Notes: generated by a model not told the origin, from the sequence alone. 64,000 nt of DNA from Pseudomonas piscis (GCF_009380155.1 NZ_WHUV01000002.1:1-64000); one strand, 5' to 3'. Positions 28,115 to 37,311 are shown, counted from the first letter of the stretch. Translations and numbers: made by a program.

Positions 28115-28984
28115 TCAGGCCGGGTTGTGGCAGGCGAGGAAGCTGGCGGTGACGGCGTTGAATTCGCTGGCACGTTCCCACTGCACCCAGTGCCCGGTCT
28201 TGCTGAACAGGTACAGGTCGCAGTTGGGCATGCGCTTGCACAAGGTCTGGCCGCCGCTGGGACGATTGACCTTGTCCTCCGTGCCCCACAGCACCAGGGT
28301 CGGGACCTGGCAGCGGTCGAGCCGCGGATCGCGGGTCAGGTCCATGCGCACTGCGGCCTTCAGGCCTGTAGGGCGGCGCAGAGGGGGCGCGGCGACCACT
28401 TCAGGGTCGGTGCTGGCGCGATAGCGCTCGGCGATCATGGCGTCGGTCACCAGGCTGCTGTCGTAGACGAGGTCTTCGCGGATGAAGCGGGTGATCTTCT
28501 CCAGCGTCGGGCCCGCGCCGTTGTAGTAGTCGAGCAGGTGGTTCAGCCCTTTGGTGGGCAGGCTACGGGTGGTGTTGATGCCGCCCGGGCCCATCAACAC
28601 CAGGGCCGAGACCCGGGTTGGTGCTTCCAGGGCCATGCGCAGCGCGCAGGAGCCGCCGAGGGAGTTGCCGGCCAGGTGCGCGGACTTGATCTGCAATGCG
28701 TCGAGCAGGCCGAGCATGCTCTGGGCCAGGTCGCCGAAGCAGTCGCTGCGGTCCAGGCCCTTGGTCGATTGCCCATAGCCCGGCATGTCTACCACCAGTA
28801 CGCGAAACTGCTTGGCCAGTGCTTCGATGTTGCGCGAGTAATTGGACATTCCGGAGGCGCCCGCTCCGCCGCCGTGCAGCATCAGCAGGGGATGGCCCTG
28901 GCCCACCTCGCTGAGGAAGATTTGCCGTCGGCCAACCCTGACGTGGCGGGATGTAAGACCTGGAATGGCTGCGATGTCGTTCAT
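28115..28984 (-). CDS. Meta-cleavage product hydrolase (alpha/beta fold), second cluster
   Basis: A 289-aa C-C hydrolase acting on the ring-fission product. The triad is Ser in AGNSLGGSC, Asp in WGTEDKVNRP and His in KTGHWVQWE; the oxyanion segment is LHGGGAGASGMSNY. GGAGAGCAC precedes the ATG. It is the first gene of the second operon, whose promoter lies in 28985-29060 under a TetR-type palindrome at 29042. Order in the operon: hydrolase, dioxygenase, monooxygenase, hydratase, dehydrogenase, aldolase. The by-product acid depends on the unknown side chain. Confidence 0.92.
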   Translation of the reverse strand: MNDIAAIPGLTSRHVRVGRRQIFLSEVGQGHPLLMLHGGGAGASGMSNYSRNIEALAKQFRVLVVDMPGYGQSTKGLDRSDCFGDLAQSMLGLLDALQIKSAHLAGNSLGGSCALRMALEAPTRVSALVLMGPGGINTTRSLPTKGLNHLLDYYNGAGPTLEKITRFIREDLVYDSSLVTDAMIAERYRASTDPEVVAAPPLRRPTGLKAAVRMDLTRDPRLDRCQVPTLVLWGTEDKVNRPSGGQTLCKRMPNCDLYLFSKTGHWVQWERASEFNAVTASFLACHNPA

Positions 28985-29041
28985 GTGCTCTCCAGAAATA
29001 CCTGATTGTTTTTGTCCTGTTGAATCTATATTTGCTCATTA

Positions 29042-29059
29042 ATGAACACAAGTGTTCAT
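29042..29059. promoter_or_regulatory. TetR-type operator for the second meta-cleavage operon
   Basis: ATGAACACAAGTGTTCAT: arms ATGAACA/TGTTCAT around 4 bp, extended by one more pair on each side. The same 18-bp pattern occurs at 33292 (tetR) and, weaker, at 33466. On the minus strand a -10-like TATAGA lies near 29026-29031, so the palindrome overlaps the -35 zone, a repressor position. Confidence 0.72.
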
Positions 29060-29077
29060 TATGTGGTTGTGGTGATC

Positions 29078-29110
29078 TTGCGCAGGACGCGAGCATGGCG
29101 TCCTGCGCAA
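29078..29110 (-). terminator. Strong hairpin after the DUF1329 gene
   Basis: A perfect 13-bp stem, TTGCGCAGGACGC (29078-29090) with GCGTCCTGCGCAA (29098-29110), and a 7-nt loop, lying 58 bp past the DUF1329 stop. No T-run. It probably separates the DUF1302-DUF1329 unit from the downstream catabolic operon, which has its own operator. Confidence 0.65.
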
Positions 29111-29168
29111 GCCGCGTGGTCATGCGGCGGGGATCTGGGGGCGTCCCCCTGGGCCTAGAAGGCTGGAA

Positions 29169-30533
29169 TCACCGAATGCCTTCGTTGCGCAGGGCCGCCG
29201 GGGTGTACTCGGAGGACAGCGAGGAGAAGCCGAACTCGATCGGTTCCTTTTCCTCGTTGCGCATGCCGGAGACGATGTAGCGGCCATTGATCAGGTCGTA
29301 CAGGACCTCGACGCCGAGCCAGGGCACCTGCACGTCGTACAACGGAGTCAGGTGGCCTTCGGCGGTGCGCCACAGCATGCCGTGGGAGTCGTAGTGATCG
29401 GCCAGGACGATCTGCCAGGAGTCCTCGTCAATGAAGAACACCCGCTTGGCGTAGATATGCCGCTCGCCCTGCTTGAGGGTGCCCTCGACCTGCCAGACGC
29501 GGTGCAACTCATAGCGGGTGTGGGCCGGGTTCAGGTGGCCGGCCTGGACGATGTCGCTGTACTTGAGCTTCGGCGAGTCCAGCTTGAAGCTGTTGTAGGG
29601 GATATAGATCTCGCGCTTGCCCACCAGCTTCCAGTCGTAGCGGTCGGGTGCGCCGTTGTACATGTCCAGGTTATCGGACACCCGCTGCCCCTCGGAAGCC
29701 GGGTAGGGGCCGTCGTAGGAAATTTGCGGCGCGCGCCGCACCCGCCGCTGTCCGGCGTTGTAGATCCAGGCCATGCGGGGGTCCTTCACCTGGTTCAGGG
29801 TCTCGTGCACCAGCACCACATCCCCGGCCTGGCGTGCTGGCGCGGTGATCAGCTGCTTGTAGTAGAACAGCACGTTGCCCGGATCGGCCGGATTGAAATC
29901 CTTGATCCGGTCGCGAAAGGTGAACTGTTGCTTGAAGTACACCGGCACGAAGGTGCCGCTGGCCAGGGGTGTGGCCTGCACGTGGGTGCGCTTGGCGCTG
30001 CCGCCGCGGTAGCGGGTGATGTGGTTCCACAGCACTTGCAGGCCATCCTGCGGGATCGGGAAGGGAATGGACGTGGCGAACTCGGACAGGCCGTTGCCGC
30101 CTTCGACCAGCCTGGTCTTGGTCGCATTGTCCTTGGCATCCCGGTAGACCGCATCAGGCAGGCTGGCCGTGCGATGGCTGGGGTAGACCGGTATCCGGTA
30201 GGTGGCATAGCGCTTGAGCATCGCCTGCTGGCCCGGGCTCAGCTTGTCCTGGTACTGGGCCATGTTCTGCGCGGTGATGGTGAACAGCGGCTGTTCATTG
30301 GCGAATGGGTCGCTGAGGAAGCCTTCGCGGCTGAGGGTTCCCGCGCTCTTGGGCAGGCCACCGGTCCAGGCCGGGATGCTGCCATCGGCGTTGCCCTGCA
30401 TTTGCGCACCAGTGGGGGTCAGGCTGGAGCCCAGCTGTTGGGCCTGCTCGGGACTGACCGCCGCCAGGGCGGGGAGGGTGCTGAAACTGCAGGCAAGGGC
30501 GAGTGAGCAGGTAGAGAGTATTTTGTTATTCAT
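29169..30533 (-). CDS. DUF1329 family exported protein
   Basis: A 454-aa protein with a signal peptide (about residues 1-24, ending ALA, before AVSPEQAQQLGSSLTPTGA). DUF1329 proteins have a LolB/outer-membrane-lipoprotein-carrier-like fold and are nearly always encoded beside DUF1302 proteins, as here (14 bp apart). The pair recurs in clusters for uptake or breakdown of hydrophobic aromatics, esters and sterols. Exact role unproven. GGAG precedes the ATG. A 13-bp hairpin follows. Located between the catabolic operon and the TetR regulator, so it probably helps the substrate cross the envelope. Confidence 0.88.
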   Translation of the reverse strand: MNNKILSTCSLALACSFSTLPALAAVSPEQAQQLGSSLTPTGAQMQGNADGSIPAWTGGLPKSAGTLSREGFLSDPFANEQPLFTITAQNMAQYQDKLSPGQQAMLKRYATYRIPVYPSHRTASLPDAVYRDAKDNATKTRLVEGGNGLSEFATSIPFPIPQDGLQVLWNHITRYRGGSAKRTHVQATPLASGTFVPVYFKQQFTFRDRIKDFNPADPGNVLFYYKQLITAPARQAGDVVLVHETLNQVKDPRMAWIYNAGQRRVRRAPQISYDGPYPASEGQRVSDNLDMYNGAPDRYDWKLVGKREIYIPYNSFKLDSPKLKYSDIVQAGHLNPAHTRYELHRVWQVEGTLKQGERHIYAKRVFFIDEDSWQIVLADHYDSHGMLWRTAEGHLTPLYDVQVPWLGVEVLYDLINGRYIVSGMRNEEKEPIEFGFSSLSSEYTPAALRNEGIR

Positions 30534-30547
30534 CTTGGTAACTCCAC

Positions 30548-32410
30548 TTAGAACGATACGGCGAAACTCAGGGCGGCATAGTCGCGATCGGTCATCGCGT
30601 TGTAGTTGCCGCCAAAGAAGTCGGTGTAGGTGAGGCTGGCGGTGTAGGTATTGAGGTAGACGGCGTCCAGGCCCAGGCTGATGGCCTTGGCGCCTTCGTT
30701 GAAGCCAGGCTCCGGCCCGTAGCCCTTGACGTCGTGGGACCAGGCCAGGCTGGGCTTGAGATCGACACCGTCGAACACGTTGCTGTATTCCCAGATCGCC
30801 CGCGCCCGATAGCCCCAGGAGGTGCTGGTGGTGTAGCCGTCATTCGTGCAGTACTGCGGGGTCTTGGTGTTGATCTGGCTGGTGCAGATGCTGTTGTCGG
30901 CCAGCTCGCCCATGCCGAAGGTGGGATTGCGCCCATAGCGCAGTCCGCTGCCCCCCATGCCGCTGACGTGGGTCACCCCGACCTCGCCGATCAGGGTCAG
31001 GCGGTCGGCCCCCATGACCTGGTCGAAGAAGTGCGTGGCGCTGACCTGGGCCTGGGTCAGCTCCTTGCGCTGGTAACCCTTGATCGAGCTGCTGTTGGCA
31101 ATGGGTAGGTAACCCGAGGACAGCACCGGTGACGCGCTGGGGTCGCCGAAGGTGGCGGCGATGATGTCGGCCGAGTTGATCTGGATCGGCATGTTCGGCC
31201 GGTAGCTGAGCTCGCCGGAGAGAATGGTGCCGGTGGGCAAGCTGGTGCTGAAGCTCAGGCCGTACAGCTGGATATCTTCCGGGTAGTCGGCGAGGTACTG
31301 CGAGGTACCCAGCCTGTAGGCCTGGGCCGCCGCTTGGCCCAGGGGACTGCCAAGGAGCGCATTGCACACGGCCGGATTGCCGATGCCGAGGTTGGCGCAG
31401 ATCGGGCCGGCGAAGCCCCGGTCGGCCATGTGCGGGCTGGTGACGCCGCTGATGTAGGCCATGCGGCTGTGGTAGTTCATGAAGTAGGCGGCGAACTCGC
31501 TGTTCAGCTCCGGGGCGAACCAGCGCAGTGCCGCGCCCCATTGCCCGTCGTTGCGCGGATCGTTGTCGTGCCCCCGTGGCACGCGGATGCCCTCACTGGT
31601 CAGGTCGATGCCCAAAGGCGACAACGCAGCCTGGGCCAGGGCGTTCTGATTCAGCGCGGGGCCGGCGGTCAGGCCGGTGCAACCGTCGGGCAGCGCATCG
31701 TTGACGGCGAAGAACGTGCCGCAGTTGTCGATCACGCTCTGGTCCCAGGCCAGCTGGTAGAACAGCTCGGTGCTCAGGTTGTCCGTGAGGTTCTGCGACA
31801 GGTAGAACATGTTGACCGGGATCAGGCCTTCCTTGATCTCGGAACCAGGGCGGCGCAACGCGGCGAAATCCACCGGGTTGATGCTGTTGATGCCGCCCTG
31901 GATGAAGGTGCTCTCGCCCCAGTTCACCACCTGCTTGCCCAGGCGCACGGTGCCCGGCAGGTCGCCGATGGTGTAGCTGTGATAGACGAAGGCATCGAGC
32001 AATTGCACGCCGCTGGACTGGGCGCCGGGCTTGCGCCCGTGGTCGTCGATATCCTTGAACGGGCGGCTCTCGTCCTTGAGCTCGAAGTCGTACCAGTACT
32101 TGCCGCGCAGGAACACGCCGGTATCGCCATGGCTGAGCTGCAGGTCGTGGATGCCCTTGAAGAGCTTGGAGAAGGTCTCGCCCTTCTTGAAGTTGCGCCG
32201 GCCGTCGTCGGTGATGCTGCTGCCCAAAAGGTCGGGGTCCGGGTTGCGCAACGCCCAGCTGGCGCCGACGGAGAGGGTGGAGTCCAGCTGGCCATCGATT
32301 TCGCCGATCGCAAAGCTCACGGCCTGGGCTTGGGCGCAACCCAGGGTTGCAAGGCTGATGACACTGGCGAGCCGGATTGCCCGCCTTAGGGGGTGCTTGA
32401 GCATCTTCAC
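30548..32410 (-). CDS. DUF1302 family outer-membrane protein
   Basis: A 620-aa protein with a signal peptide (about residues 1-30, MKMLKHPLRRAIRLASVISL onwards, ending AQAQA) and a beta-barrel-like composition rich in alternating Gly, Tyr, Ser and Asn. The C-terminus ends ALSFAVSF with a terminal Phe, the outer-membrane insertion signal. DUF1302 is the usual partner of DUF1329. AGAGG precedes the ATG. The 238 bp upstream, towards tetR, holds no obvious TetR palindrome, so this pair may have its own promoter or be read through from tetR. Confidence 0.88.
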   Translation of the reverse strand: MKMLKHPLRRAIRLASVISLATLGCAQAQAVSFAIGEIDGQLDSTLSVGASWALRNPDPDLLGSSITDDGRRNFKKGETFSKLFKGIHDLQLSHGDTGVFLRGKYWYDFELKDESRPFKDIDDHGRKPGAQSSGVQLLDAFVYHSYTIGDLPGTVRLGKQVVNWGESTFIQGGINSINPVDFAALRRPGSEIKEGLIPVNMFYLSQNLTDNLSTELFYQLAWDQSVIDNCGTFFAVNDALPDGCTGLTAGPALNQNALAQAALSPLGIDLTSEGIRVPRGHDNDPRNDGQWGAALRWFAPELNSEFAAYFMNYHSRMAYISGVTSPHMADRGFAGPICANLGIGNPAVCNALLGSPLGQAAAQAYRLGTSQYLADYPEDIQLYGLSFSTSLPTGTILSGELSYRPNMPIQINSADIIAATFGDPSASPVLSSGYLPIANSSSIKGYQRKELTQAQVSATHFFDQVMGADRLTLIGEVGVTHVSGMGGSGLRYGRNPTFGMGELADNSICTSQINTKTPQYCTNDGYTTSTSWGYRARAIWEYSNVFDGVDLKPSLAWSHDVKGYGPEPGFNEGAKAISLGLDAVYLNTYTASLTYTDFFGGNYNAMTDRDYAALSFAVSF

Positions 32411-32648
32411 TACCTCTTGTTGTTCTTGTTTTGCGACGCAGGCTCTTTTTGCGGGACGAGCCGACCCGTACAGGTCATCGAGAGTTCGATGAAGTCCGTA
32501 TTCTTCGGGGTGATGGATTTGCCCCCAGGGTACTGGCGGGCGGCTGATCAGCAGGTGCGGTCGGTTGGCCTGGCCTGTCCGTGCACTTTTTTTAAGGCAA
32601 TAAGCTCCTCCTGCGCATCACGTGGTGCGCTTTGCAGAACCAGGTCGA

Positions 32649-33257
32649 TCAGTCTTCCAGGGGGGGAAGCTCCGGAAGTGGTGCCGTGGCGAATTCCCGG
32701 GCGGCATCCGCCGGAACGCCCAGGGCACGCAGCACGAACTCGGCGGTATCGGCGCCGGCGTCGCGCCAGGTCTTGTGCCCTTGCAGGACGAGGCTGATGG
32801 CCAGCAGCACCGAGCCGGCGGCCACGCCAATGACCGACAAGAGCTGCTCCTGGCGGAAGCTGTAGCGCTGGCTGGCGAGCCCTTCGAGGATGTCCCTTAC
32901 CGGTGGGCCATCCCACAAGGCCTGCAGCGAGGCATGGGAGGCTCCGTAGCGCACCAGGAAGCTGCCCCAGTGGCGTTCCTCGTGGGCCCGGCGGATGTAG
33001 AAGCGAATGCCATTGGACAGGCGTTGCGCCGGATCCAGCCCGGGGGCTGCGCTCCTGCCAACGCGTTCGTTCATCTCGGATGCGAGTTTGGTGGCGACCG
33101 TCTCGAACAGCGAGTCGATGGAGTCGAGGTTCTTGTACACCGTGTTGCGCGCCAACCCGGCCTTCTGGGCCAGTTCGCTGACGTTGATGTCAGCCAGTTC
33201 CTTCTGGGCGAACAGCTGCAGGGCGGCGTCATGGATACGCTTTTGGATGATGCTCAC
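32649..33257 (-). CDS. TetR-family transcriptional regulator
   Basis: About 202 aa. The N-terminal TetR HTH is visible (DAALQLFAQKELADINVSEL, then AQKAGLARNTVYKNLDSID). The C-terminal ligand domain is helical. I start at GTG 33257 with AAGG upstream. The longer GTG start at 33299 would place the coding sequence over the palindrome at 33292-33309, which I read as the operator. Identical-pattern palindromes precede the catabolic operon (29042) and the amidohydrolase at 33552 (33466), so this protein is the likely repressor of the whole second cluster, relieved by a pathway intermediate. Confidence 0.85.
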   Translation of the reverse strand: MSIIQKRIHDAALQLFAQKELADINVSELAQKAGLARNTVYKNLDSIDSLFETVATKLASEMNERVGRSAAPGLDPAQRLSNGIRFYIRRAHEERHWGSFLVRYGASHASLQALWDGPPVRDILEGLASQRYSFRQEQLLSVIGVAAGSVLLAISLVLQGHKTWRDAGADTAEFVLRALGVPADAAREFATAPLPELPPLED

Positions 33258-33291
33258 GGATTCAGGCCTTCGCAACGTTGAATGCTCGCTA

Positions 33292-33309
33292 GTGAACACT
33301 GCTGTTCAC
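33292..33309. promoter_or_regulatory. TetR-type operator at tetR (autoregulation)
   Basis: GTGAACACTGCTGTTCAC: perfect 7-bp arms GTGAACA/TGTTCAC around 4 bp, 35 bp before the chosen tetR start. It matches the pattern at 29042-29059. Confidence 0.7.
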
Positions 33310-33465
33310 GTTAAATCAACTGACGCACCGCCTATTTTTTCCCCGTATGTCCTCTAAAAAACCGGATCAAGGAATTTACTCAATGTTTTTCAACGAGTTA
33401 TCGATTTTTAGAGAGTGTGGTTGGCGAATGAAGTGCATCTCGCTGATGAATAATTCTTGATCTGT

Positions 33466-33483
33466 GTGAACAGTGGTGATCAT
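33466..33483. promoter_or_regulatory. Third TetR-type operator, upstream of amidohydrolase
   Basis: GTGAACAGTGGTGATCAT: left arm GTGAACA as in the other sites, right arm TGATCAT with one base off the TGTTCAY pattern. A TTGATC at 33457-33462 is a possible -35, putting the site inside the spacer. It lies 69 bp before the amidohydrolase start. Confidence 0.5.
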
Positions 33484-33551
33484 CATTAAGCGGTTGTGTT
33501 AGTGGTGAGTCGCCATTCGACTCTAACTCCATGTTCGCCAAGGTAACCCTC

Positions 33552-34622
33552 ATGGCTATCCAGCAAGGGCGCATAGACGTCCATCACCATGTCATTCCCC
33601 CTGCCTTCGTCGCCACCATGCAAGCCAAGGGTATCCAGAAGGTCGCCGGGGCCCTGCTGCCCAAGTGGACGCCGGAAAAGTCCATTGCCGTGATGGATGC
33701 CAACGGCATTCAAACGGCGATTGCCTCGCTCTCCGCTCCGGGCGTGCACTTCGGTGATGGCCCGGCCCAGGCCGTCGACCTGGCCAGGCGTTGCAATGAG
33801 TTCTGCGCGGGGATGATGGCCCGCTATCCGGGCCGGTTCGGCTTCTTCGCGGTGCTGCCCATGCCCTTCACGGCACACGCTTGCAGCGAAGCCATCTACG
33901 CCCTGGACGTGCTCAAGGCCGATGGGGTGGTGCTGCTGGGCAGTACCGACGGCCATTTCCTTGGCGACCCGCTGTTCGATGAGTTGATGAGCGAGCTGGA
34001 TCGCCGCCGGGCGGTGGTCTTCGTGCATCCCAACCTGCATGCGACCAGCATCGACATCGCCCTGGACATGCCGGGCTTTCTCATCGAGTTTCTCTGTGAC
34101 ACCACCCGAGCCGCCGTCAACCTGATCCTCACCGGGACCCAGGAGAAGTATCCCCGTACCCGCTGGATCCTGGCCCATGCCGGCGGCTTCCTGCCGTTCG
34201 TGGCCGGGCGCTTGAGCGCGGTGGACCTCGGCGATCTGCAGCGCCATGTGCCCCAAGGCGTGCAGCACTATATCGAGCGCTTCTACTTCGATACCGCGCT
34301 GTCGCCGTCACGCTACTCCATGGTGGCCTTGAAGGAGCTGGTGGACCCTTCGCACATCCTGTTCGGCAGCGACTTTCCGTTTGCCCCGGCCCCGGCCTCG
34401 GCCCTGCAATGCCGCACCCTGGATAAGTCCGACGTATTTGCCGAACCGACCAAATACGGCATTGCCCGGGGCCATGCGCTCGAGCTGTTCCCGCAGTACC
34501 GCCGGCCTGATGAGGTGGTCACGGCCTCTGCGATCTTCAAGGACGAGTCCCTGGCGGAGCGGCTGCGGCGGGCAATGACCAGGCCGATGTCCGGCCTCGC
34601 CGAGTCCATGCGAGATCGTTGA
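33552..34622 (+). CDS. Amidohydrolase-2 (ACMSD-like decarboxylase/hydrolase), cytoplasmic
   Basis: A 356-aa TIM-barrel metal enzyme. The N-terminal HxH is in RIDVHHHVIPP, with HPNLH, ILAHAGGFLPF and the late Asp in FGSDFPF. There is no signal peptide, unlike the related enzyme at 21457. I start at ATG 33552 (AAGGTAA upstream); an ATG seven codons earlier is possible. Family members decarboxylate hydroxybenzoates or amino-muconate semialdehydes, or hydrolyse ring lactones. Divergent from tetR, with a TetR-type site in its promoter, and followed by a paralogue about 100 bp on. Confidence 0.82.
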   Translation: MAIQQGRIDVHHHVIPPAFVATMQAKGIQKVAGALLPKWTPEKSIAVMDANGIQTAIASLSAPGVHFGDGPAQAVDLARRCNEFCAGMMARYPGRFGFFAVLPMPFTAHACSEAIYALDVLKADGVVLLGSTDGHFLGDPLFDELMSELDRRRAVVFVHPNLHATSIDIALDMPGFLIEFLCDTTRAAVNLILTGTQEKYPRTRWILAHAGGFLPFVAGRLSAVDLGDLQRHVPQGVQHYIERFYFDTALSPSRYSMVALKELVDPSHILFGSDFPFAPAPASALQCRTLDKSDVFAEPTKYGIARGHALELFPQYRRPDEVVTASAIFKDESLAERLRRAMTRPMSGLAESMRDR

Positions 34623-34722
34623 TTTCCAGGGTTTATCTATAAGCACATGAGGTGGTCATGAAAGGTCTTACGTTGGTCGTGGGTGCTGACGCGCTCGTGG
34701 GGGCAGGGAGTTGGCCTCGCAC

Positions 34723-35853
34723 ATGAACAACACATCGGAGAACAAACCGCTGGGGCGCCTCGACCCTGTTGCAGGCGAGGCGACCGGCACTGCCGTCGCA
34801 CGGGGGGGCAGCATCGACATTCACCGTCATACCCGGTCTCCAGCTTTGCGCGGCGTTCTGGCCCGTCACAACACCCGGTCGCTGGCCGGGCAGGAGCTGC
34901 CCGATTGGTCGCCCGAGTCGTTCATGGCGTCCATGGAGGAGGAGGGCGTGCAGACGGCCATCACCTCTGAAGTACTGCCTGGCATCCAGCTGGCCGCAAC
35001 TGAACTGGCCGCTTTTTCCCGCGGCAGCAACGAGTTCTCCCGTGCCCTGGCCCAGCGTTACAAGGGGCGGGTCGGGTTCTTCGCGCACCTGCCATTGCCC
35101 TACACCGAGCTGGCTTGCGCCGAGGCCATCCACGCGCTGGATATCCTGCGCGCCGATGGCGTGGTGCTGATGGCCAGCAACGAGGGGAAATTCCTCGGCG
35201 ATCCGCTGTTCGAGGAGCTGATGCACGAACTGAACCAGCGCAGTGCGGTCGTCTTCGTCCACCCCAATGTGCCGGCCAAGGATGCTCTCGGCCTGGGCAC
35301 GCCATTGAGCGTGGTCGAATACCCCTGCGATGTTACGCGAGCGGGGTTGAACCTGATCCTGTCGGGCACCATGGAGCGTTTCCCCAGGATCCGCTGGATC
35401 CTCGCCCATGTCGGAGGCTTCCTGCCCTATGTCGCCTGGCGGGTATCGCTGGCGAACACCATGATCGAGTACGGCGACACCGCCCCTCAGGGCGTTCTGA
35501 CCTACCTGAGGCGCTTCTACCTGGATACCGCCACCTCGCTATCGCGTCCGGCCATGGCCACATTGCGCGAGCTGTTCGAGCCGGATCGGTTGCTGTTCGG
35601 CACCGACAGCCCCTTCGCCTCGGGCGCCCGTAGCCGCGCGCAGGTCCAGGAGCTGGTCGCCTCTGGCTTCTGGAGCGCCGGTGCGGCTGTCGGTGTCGAA
35701 CGTGGCAACGCCCTGGGTTTGTTCCCCGGCTACAAACAGCCCAATGAGCGAGTTGGCCCGTTGCCCATCTTCGAGCAGGAATCGCTCCTTGCCGGCGCCA
35801 GGCGCCAGGTACTTGCGCCATTGCGCACGATTGCCCAGAAGCTGAGGGAGTGA
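34723..35853 (+). CDS. Amidohydrolase-2 family protein, paralogue
   Basis: A 376-aa paralogue of the preceding enzyme. HxH is present as SIDIHRHTRSP, then VFVHPNVPAKD, ILAHVGGFLPYVAW and FGTDSPFASG for the late metal or catalytic Asp. About 35 N-terminal residues before the HxH are hydrophilic and not signal-like. The ATG at 34723 has GGGAG about 11 nt upstream; a TTG at 34711 is too close to that site. It probably forms a two-gene unit with 33552-34622. Being three similar enzymes in one region, they may process related substrates or serve successive steps. Confidence 0.8.
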   Translation: MNNTSENKPLGRLDPVAGEATGTAVARGGSIDIHRHTRSPALRGVLARHNTRSLAGQELPDWSPESFMASMEEEGVQTAITSEVLPGIQLAATELAAFSRGSNEFSRALAQRYKGRVGFFAHLPLPYTELACAEAIHALDILRADGVVLMASNEGKFLGDPLFEELMHELNQRSAVVFVHPNVPAKDALGLGTPLSVVEYPCDVTRAGLNLILSGTMERFPRIRWILAHVGGFLPYVAWRVSLANTMIEYGDTAPQGVLTYLRRFYLDTATSLSRPAMATLRELFEPDRLLFGTDSPFASGARSRAQVQELVASGFWSAGAAVGVERGNALGLFPGYKQPNERVGPLPIFEQESLLAGARRQVLAPLRTIAQKLRE

Positions 35854-36147
35854 CCGAGCGCGCCCATGATCGTGATGGCGCCGCAGGTACTGGAGTCGAC
35901 CGCGAGAACGGTCAAGCCGGAGCACGCCCGATGGAGTGAGGTATCCGGCTGGCGAGCCCCCTGATTCGCCGATAGGTTTCCTTGGCCTCGAGGGCTCGGT
36001 CGAGCAGGTGTCCATCCGACCCTGGTGGTGCGCCGCTGTGGAAATCAGCGGCGACAAGGAGGGCCAGGCGAAAGGTCGGGCCCAGAAAGGGAAAGCAACC
36101 CAGTCCTGCCAAGCAAGGGAATTAGCTGCAGTTTTTTTGCCAGATGA

Positions 36148-37026
36148 TCACTTGATGAAAGACATCATGAATTCAGGATCCGCGTCCTTGGATATCTTGC
36201 GGGCAAAAAACATATTGCTATTTTTTATGTTGTCCGTATCCGAGCTATCGAGAACTCTTGGGTACTCTGGTCCGCGCAGCCAGTCAATATACCTGAGGGC
36301 GTTGCTTGGGAAGTCGCTGTTTGCGTAGGATTTGTTTTCTTCACTGGTCTTTAAAATGGTGTGAAAGAAAACTTCATCAGCACAGATGGATCTTTTGAAT
36401 ATGTCCGTGTACCAAGGGCTCTTGCTCAGGAACTCCAGTATGTATTCAACCGAATTGGCTGTCAGGCCAAACCAGTTGGTGCCCTTATACATGGGGGGAA
36501 GGTTTTTCAGATTCTTGGAGTAGCTCTTGTTTTTGAACAAGACATTCTTTGTGATCTTGTGAATCAGCCTTATGGACCTGGATGCGATGTCTTTTTTCCG
36601 GCTGAAAAAATGCTTGGTATAACGGTATTTCACCCTTTGGTGAGGGTCGACATACGTTGTCCTTTCATCCTGGTAGTGGATGAAGTTATATCCGCTGTTC
36701 TCTGAGAGAAAGGTATCTAATTGAGTTTCTGTTTTTATCGGAATGTCATCGCCAGAGAGTAGGAAAAAATAATCGTACTCGTATTCCTTTGAGTGTTTCA
36801 TCAGGCTCAATGTTGATTTGATCTGGGAGAATCCTCCCCACTTAATGTTTGATCTGTCTTCGATCAGAATTACATTTTTCTTTCTCAGGAATTCAAAATC
36901 ACTGATGTTCGCTTTTCTGTCGACGTGGATGAGAATGGTGTTTTCACCGGATAGTGAAAAATAGTTTACGGTGTGTATCAGGGGGTTTGTAACCTGGTGG
37001 CAGGTTATGGCGATAACTTTTTTCAT
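36148..37026 (-). CDS. Core-2/I-branching type glycosyltransferase (GT14-like)
   Basis: A 292-aa glycosyltransferase of the Branch (beta-1,6-N-acetylglucosaminyltransferase) family. Motifs are ITCHQVTNPLIHTVNYF, ILIHVDRKA, KWGGFSQIKSTLSL, LLSGDDIPIK, a WFGLT strand and CADEVFFHTIL near the C-terminus. It lacks a transmembrane anchor. Base composition is far more AT-rich than every neighbour (long runs of A and T in both strands), a strong sign of horizontal acquisition. It stands alone between catabolic genes and an AraC regulator, with no other polysaccharide genes in view. Possible role: modifying lipopolysaccharide, capsule or a secreted glycan. Confidence 0.85.
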   Translation of the reverse strand: MKKVIAITCHQVTNPLIHTVNYFSLSGENTILIHVDRKANISDFEFLRKKNVILIEDRSNIKWGGFSQIKSTLSLMKHSKEYEYDYFFLLSGDDIPIKTETQLDTFLSENSGYNFIHYQDERTTYVDPHQRVKYRYTKHFFSRKKDIASRSIRLIHKITKNVLFKNKSYSKNLKNLPPMYKGTNWFGLTANSVEYILEFLSKSPWYTDIFKRSICADEVFFHTILKTSEENKSYANSDFPSNALRYIDWLRGPEYPRVLDSSDTDNIKNSNMFFARKISKDADPEFMMSFIK

Positions 37027-37311
37027 TGTCTTCTAACTGGCGCTTTAGGTCTTGTGCGAGCCGTTGATATGTTTATTGGCACTGGCTGAAGAAGTTTTGC
37101 TTCGTGTCGAAGTTGCCGAGTTCAATTGGTGGGAATAATAACATTGCAGTGAAGTTCATGCCTATCAGCCAACAGCGATTGCTACAAATCCCTCCCAAGA
37201 GTTACTCCCGCGTCAGCAGGGCGGGCTCGATGGGCCAAGGGCCTGATGGATTAGCGTCCAATCCATTGCCATGGCACTGGAGTTGTGAGGTGCCTGGGGC
37301 CGGCATTCTTC

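Noticed and set aside
35854..36147. Several short frames in the gap after the third amidohydrolase
   Set aside because: None has a ribosome binding site, conserved motif or clear codon bias. I treat the gap as non-coding.
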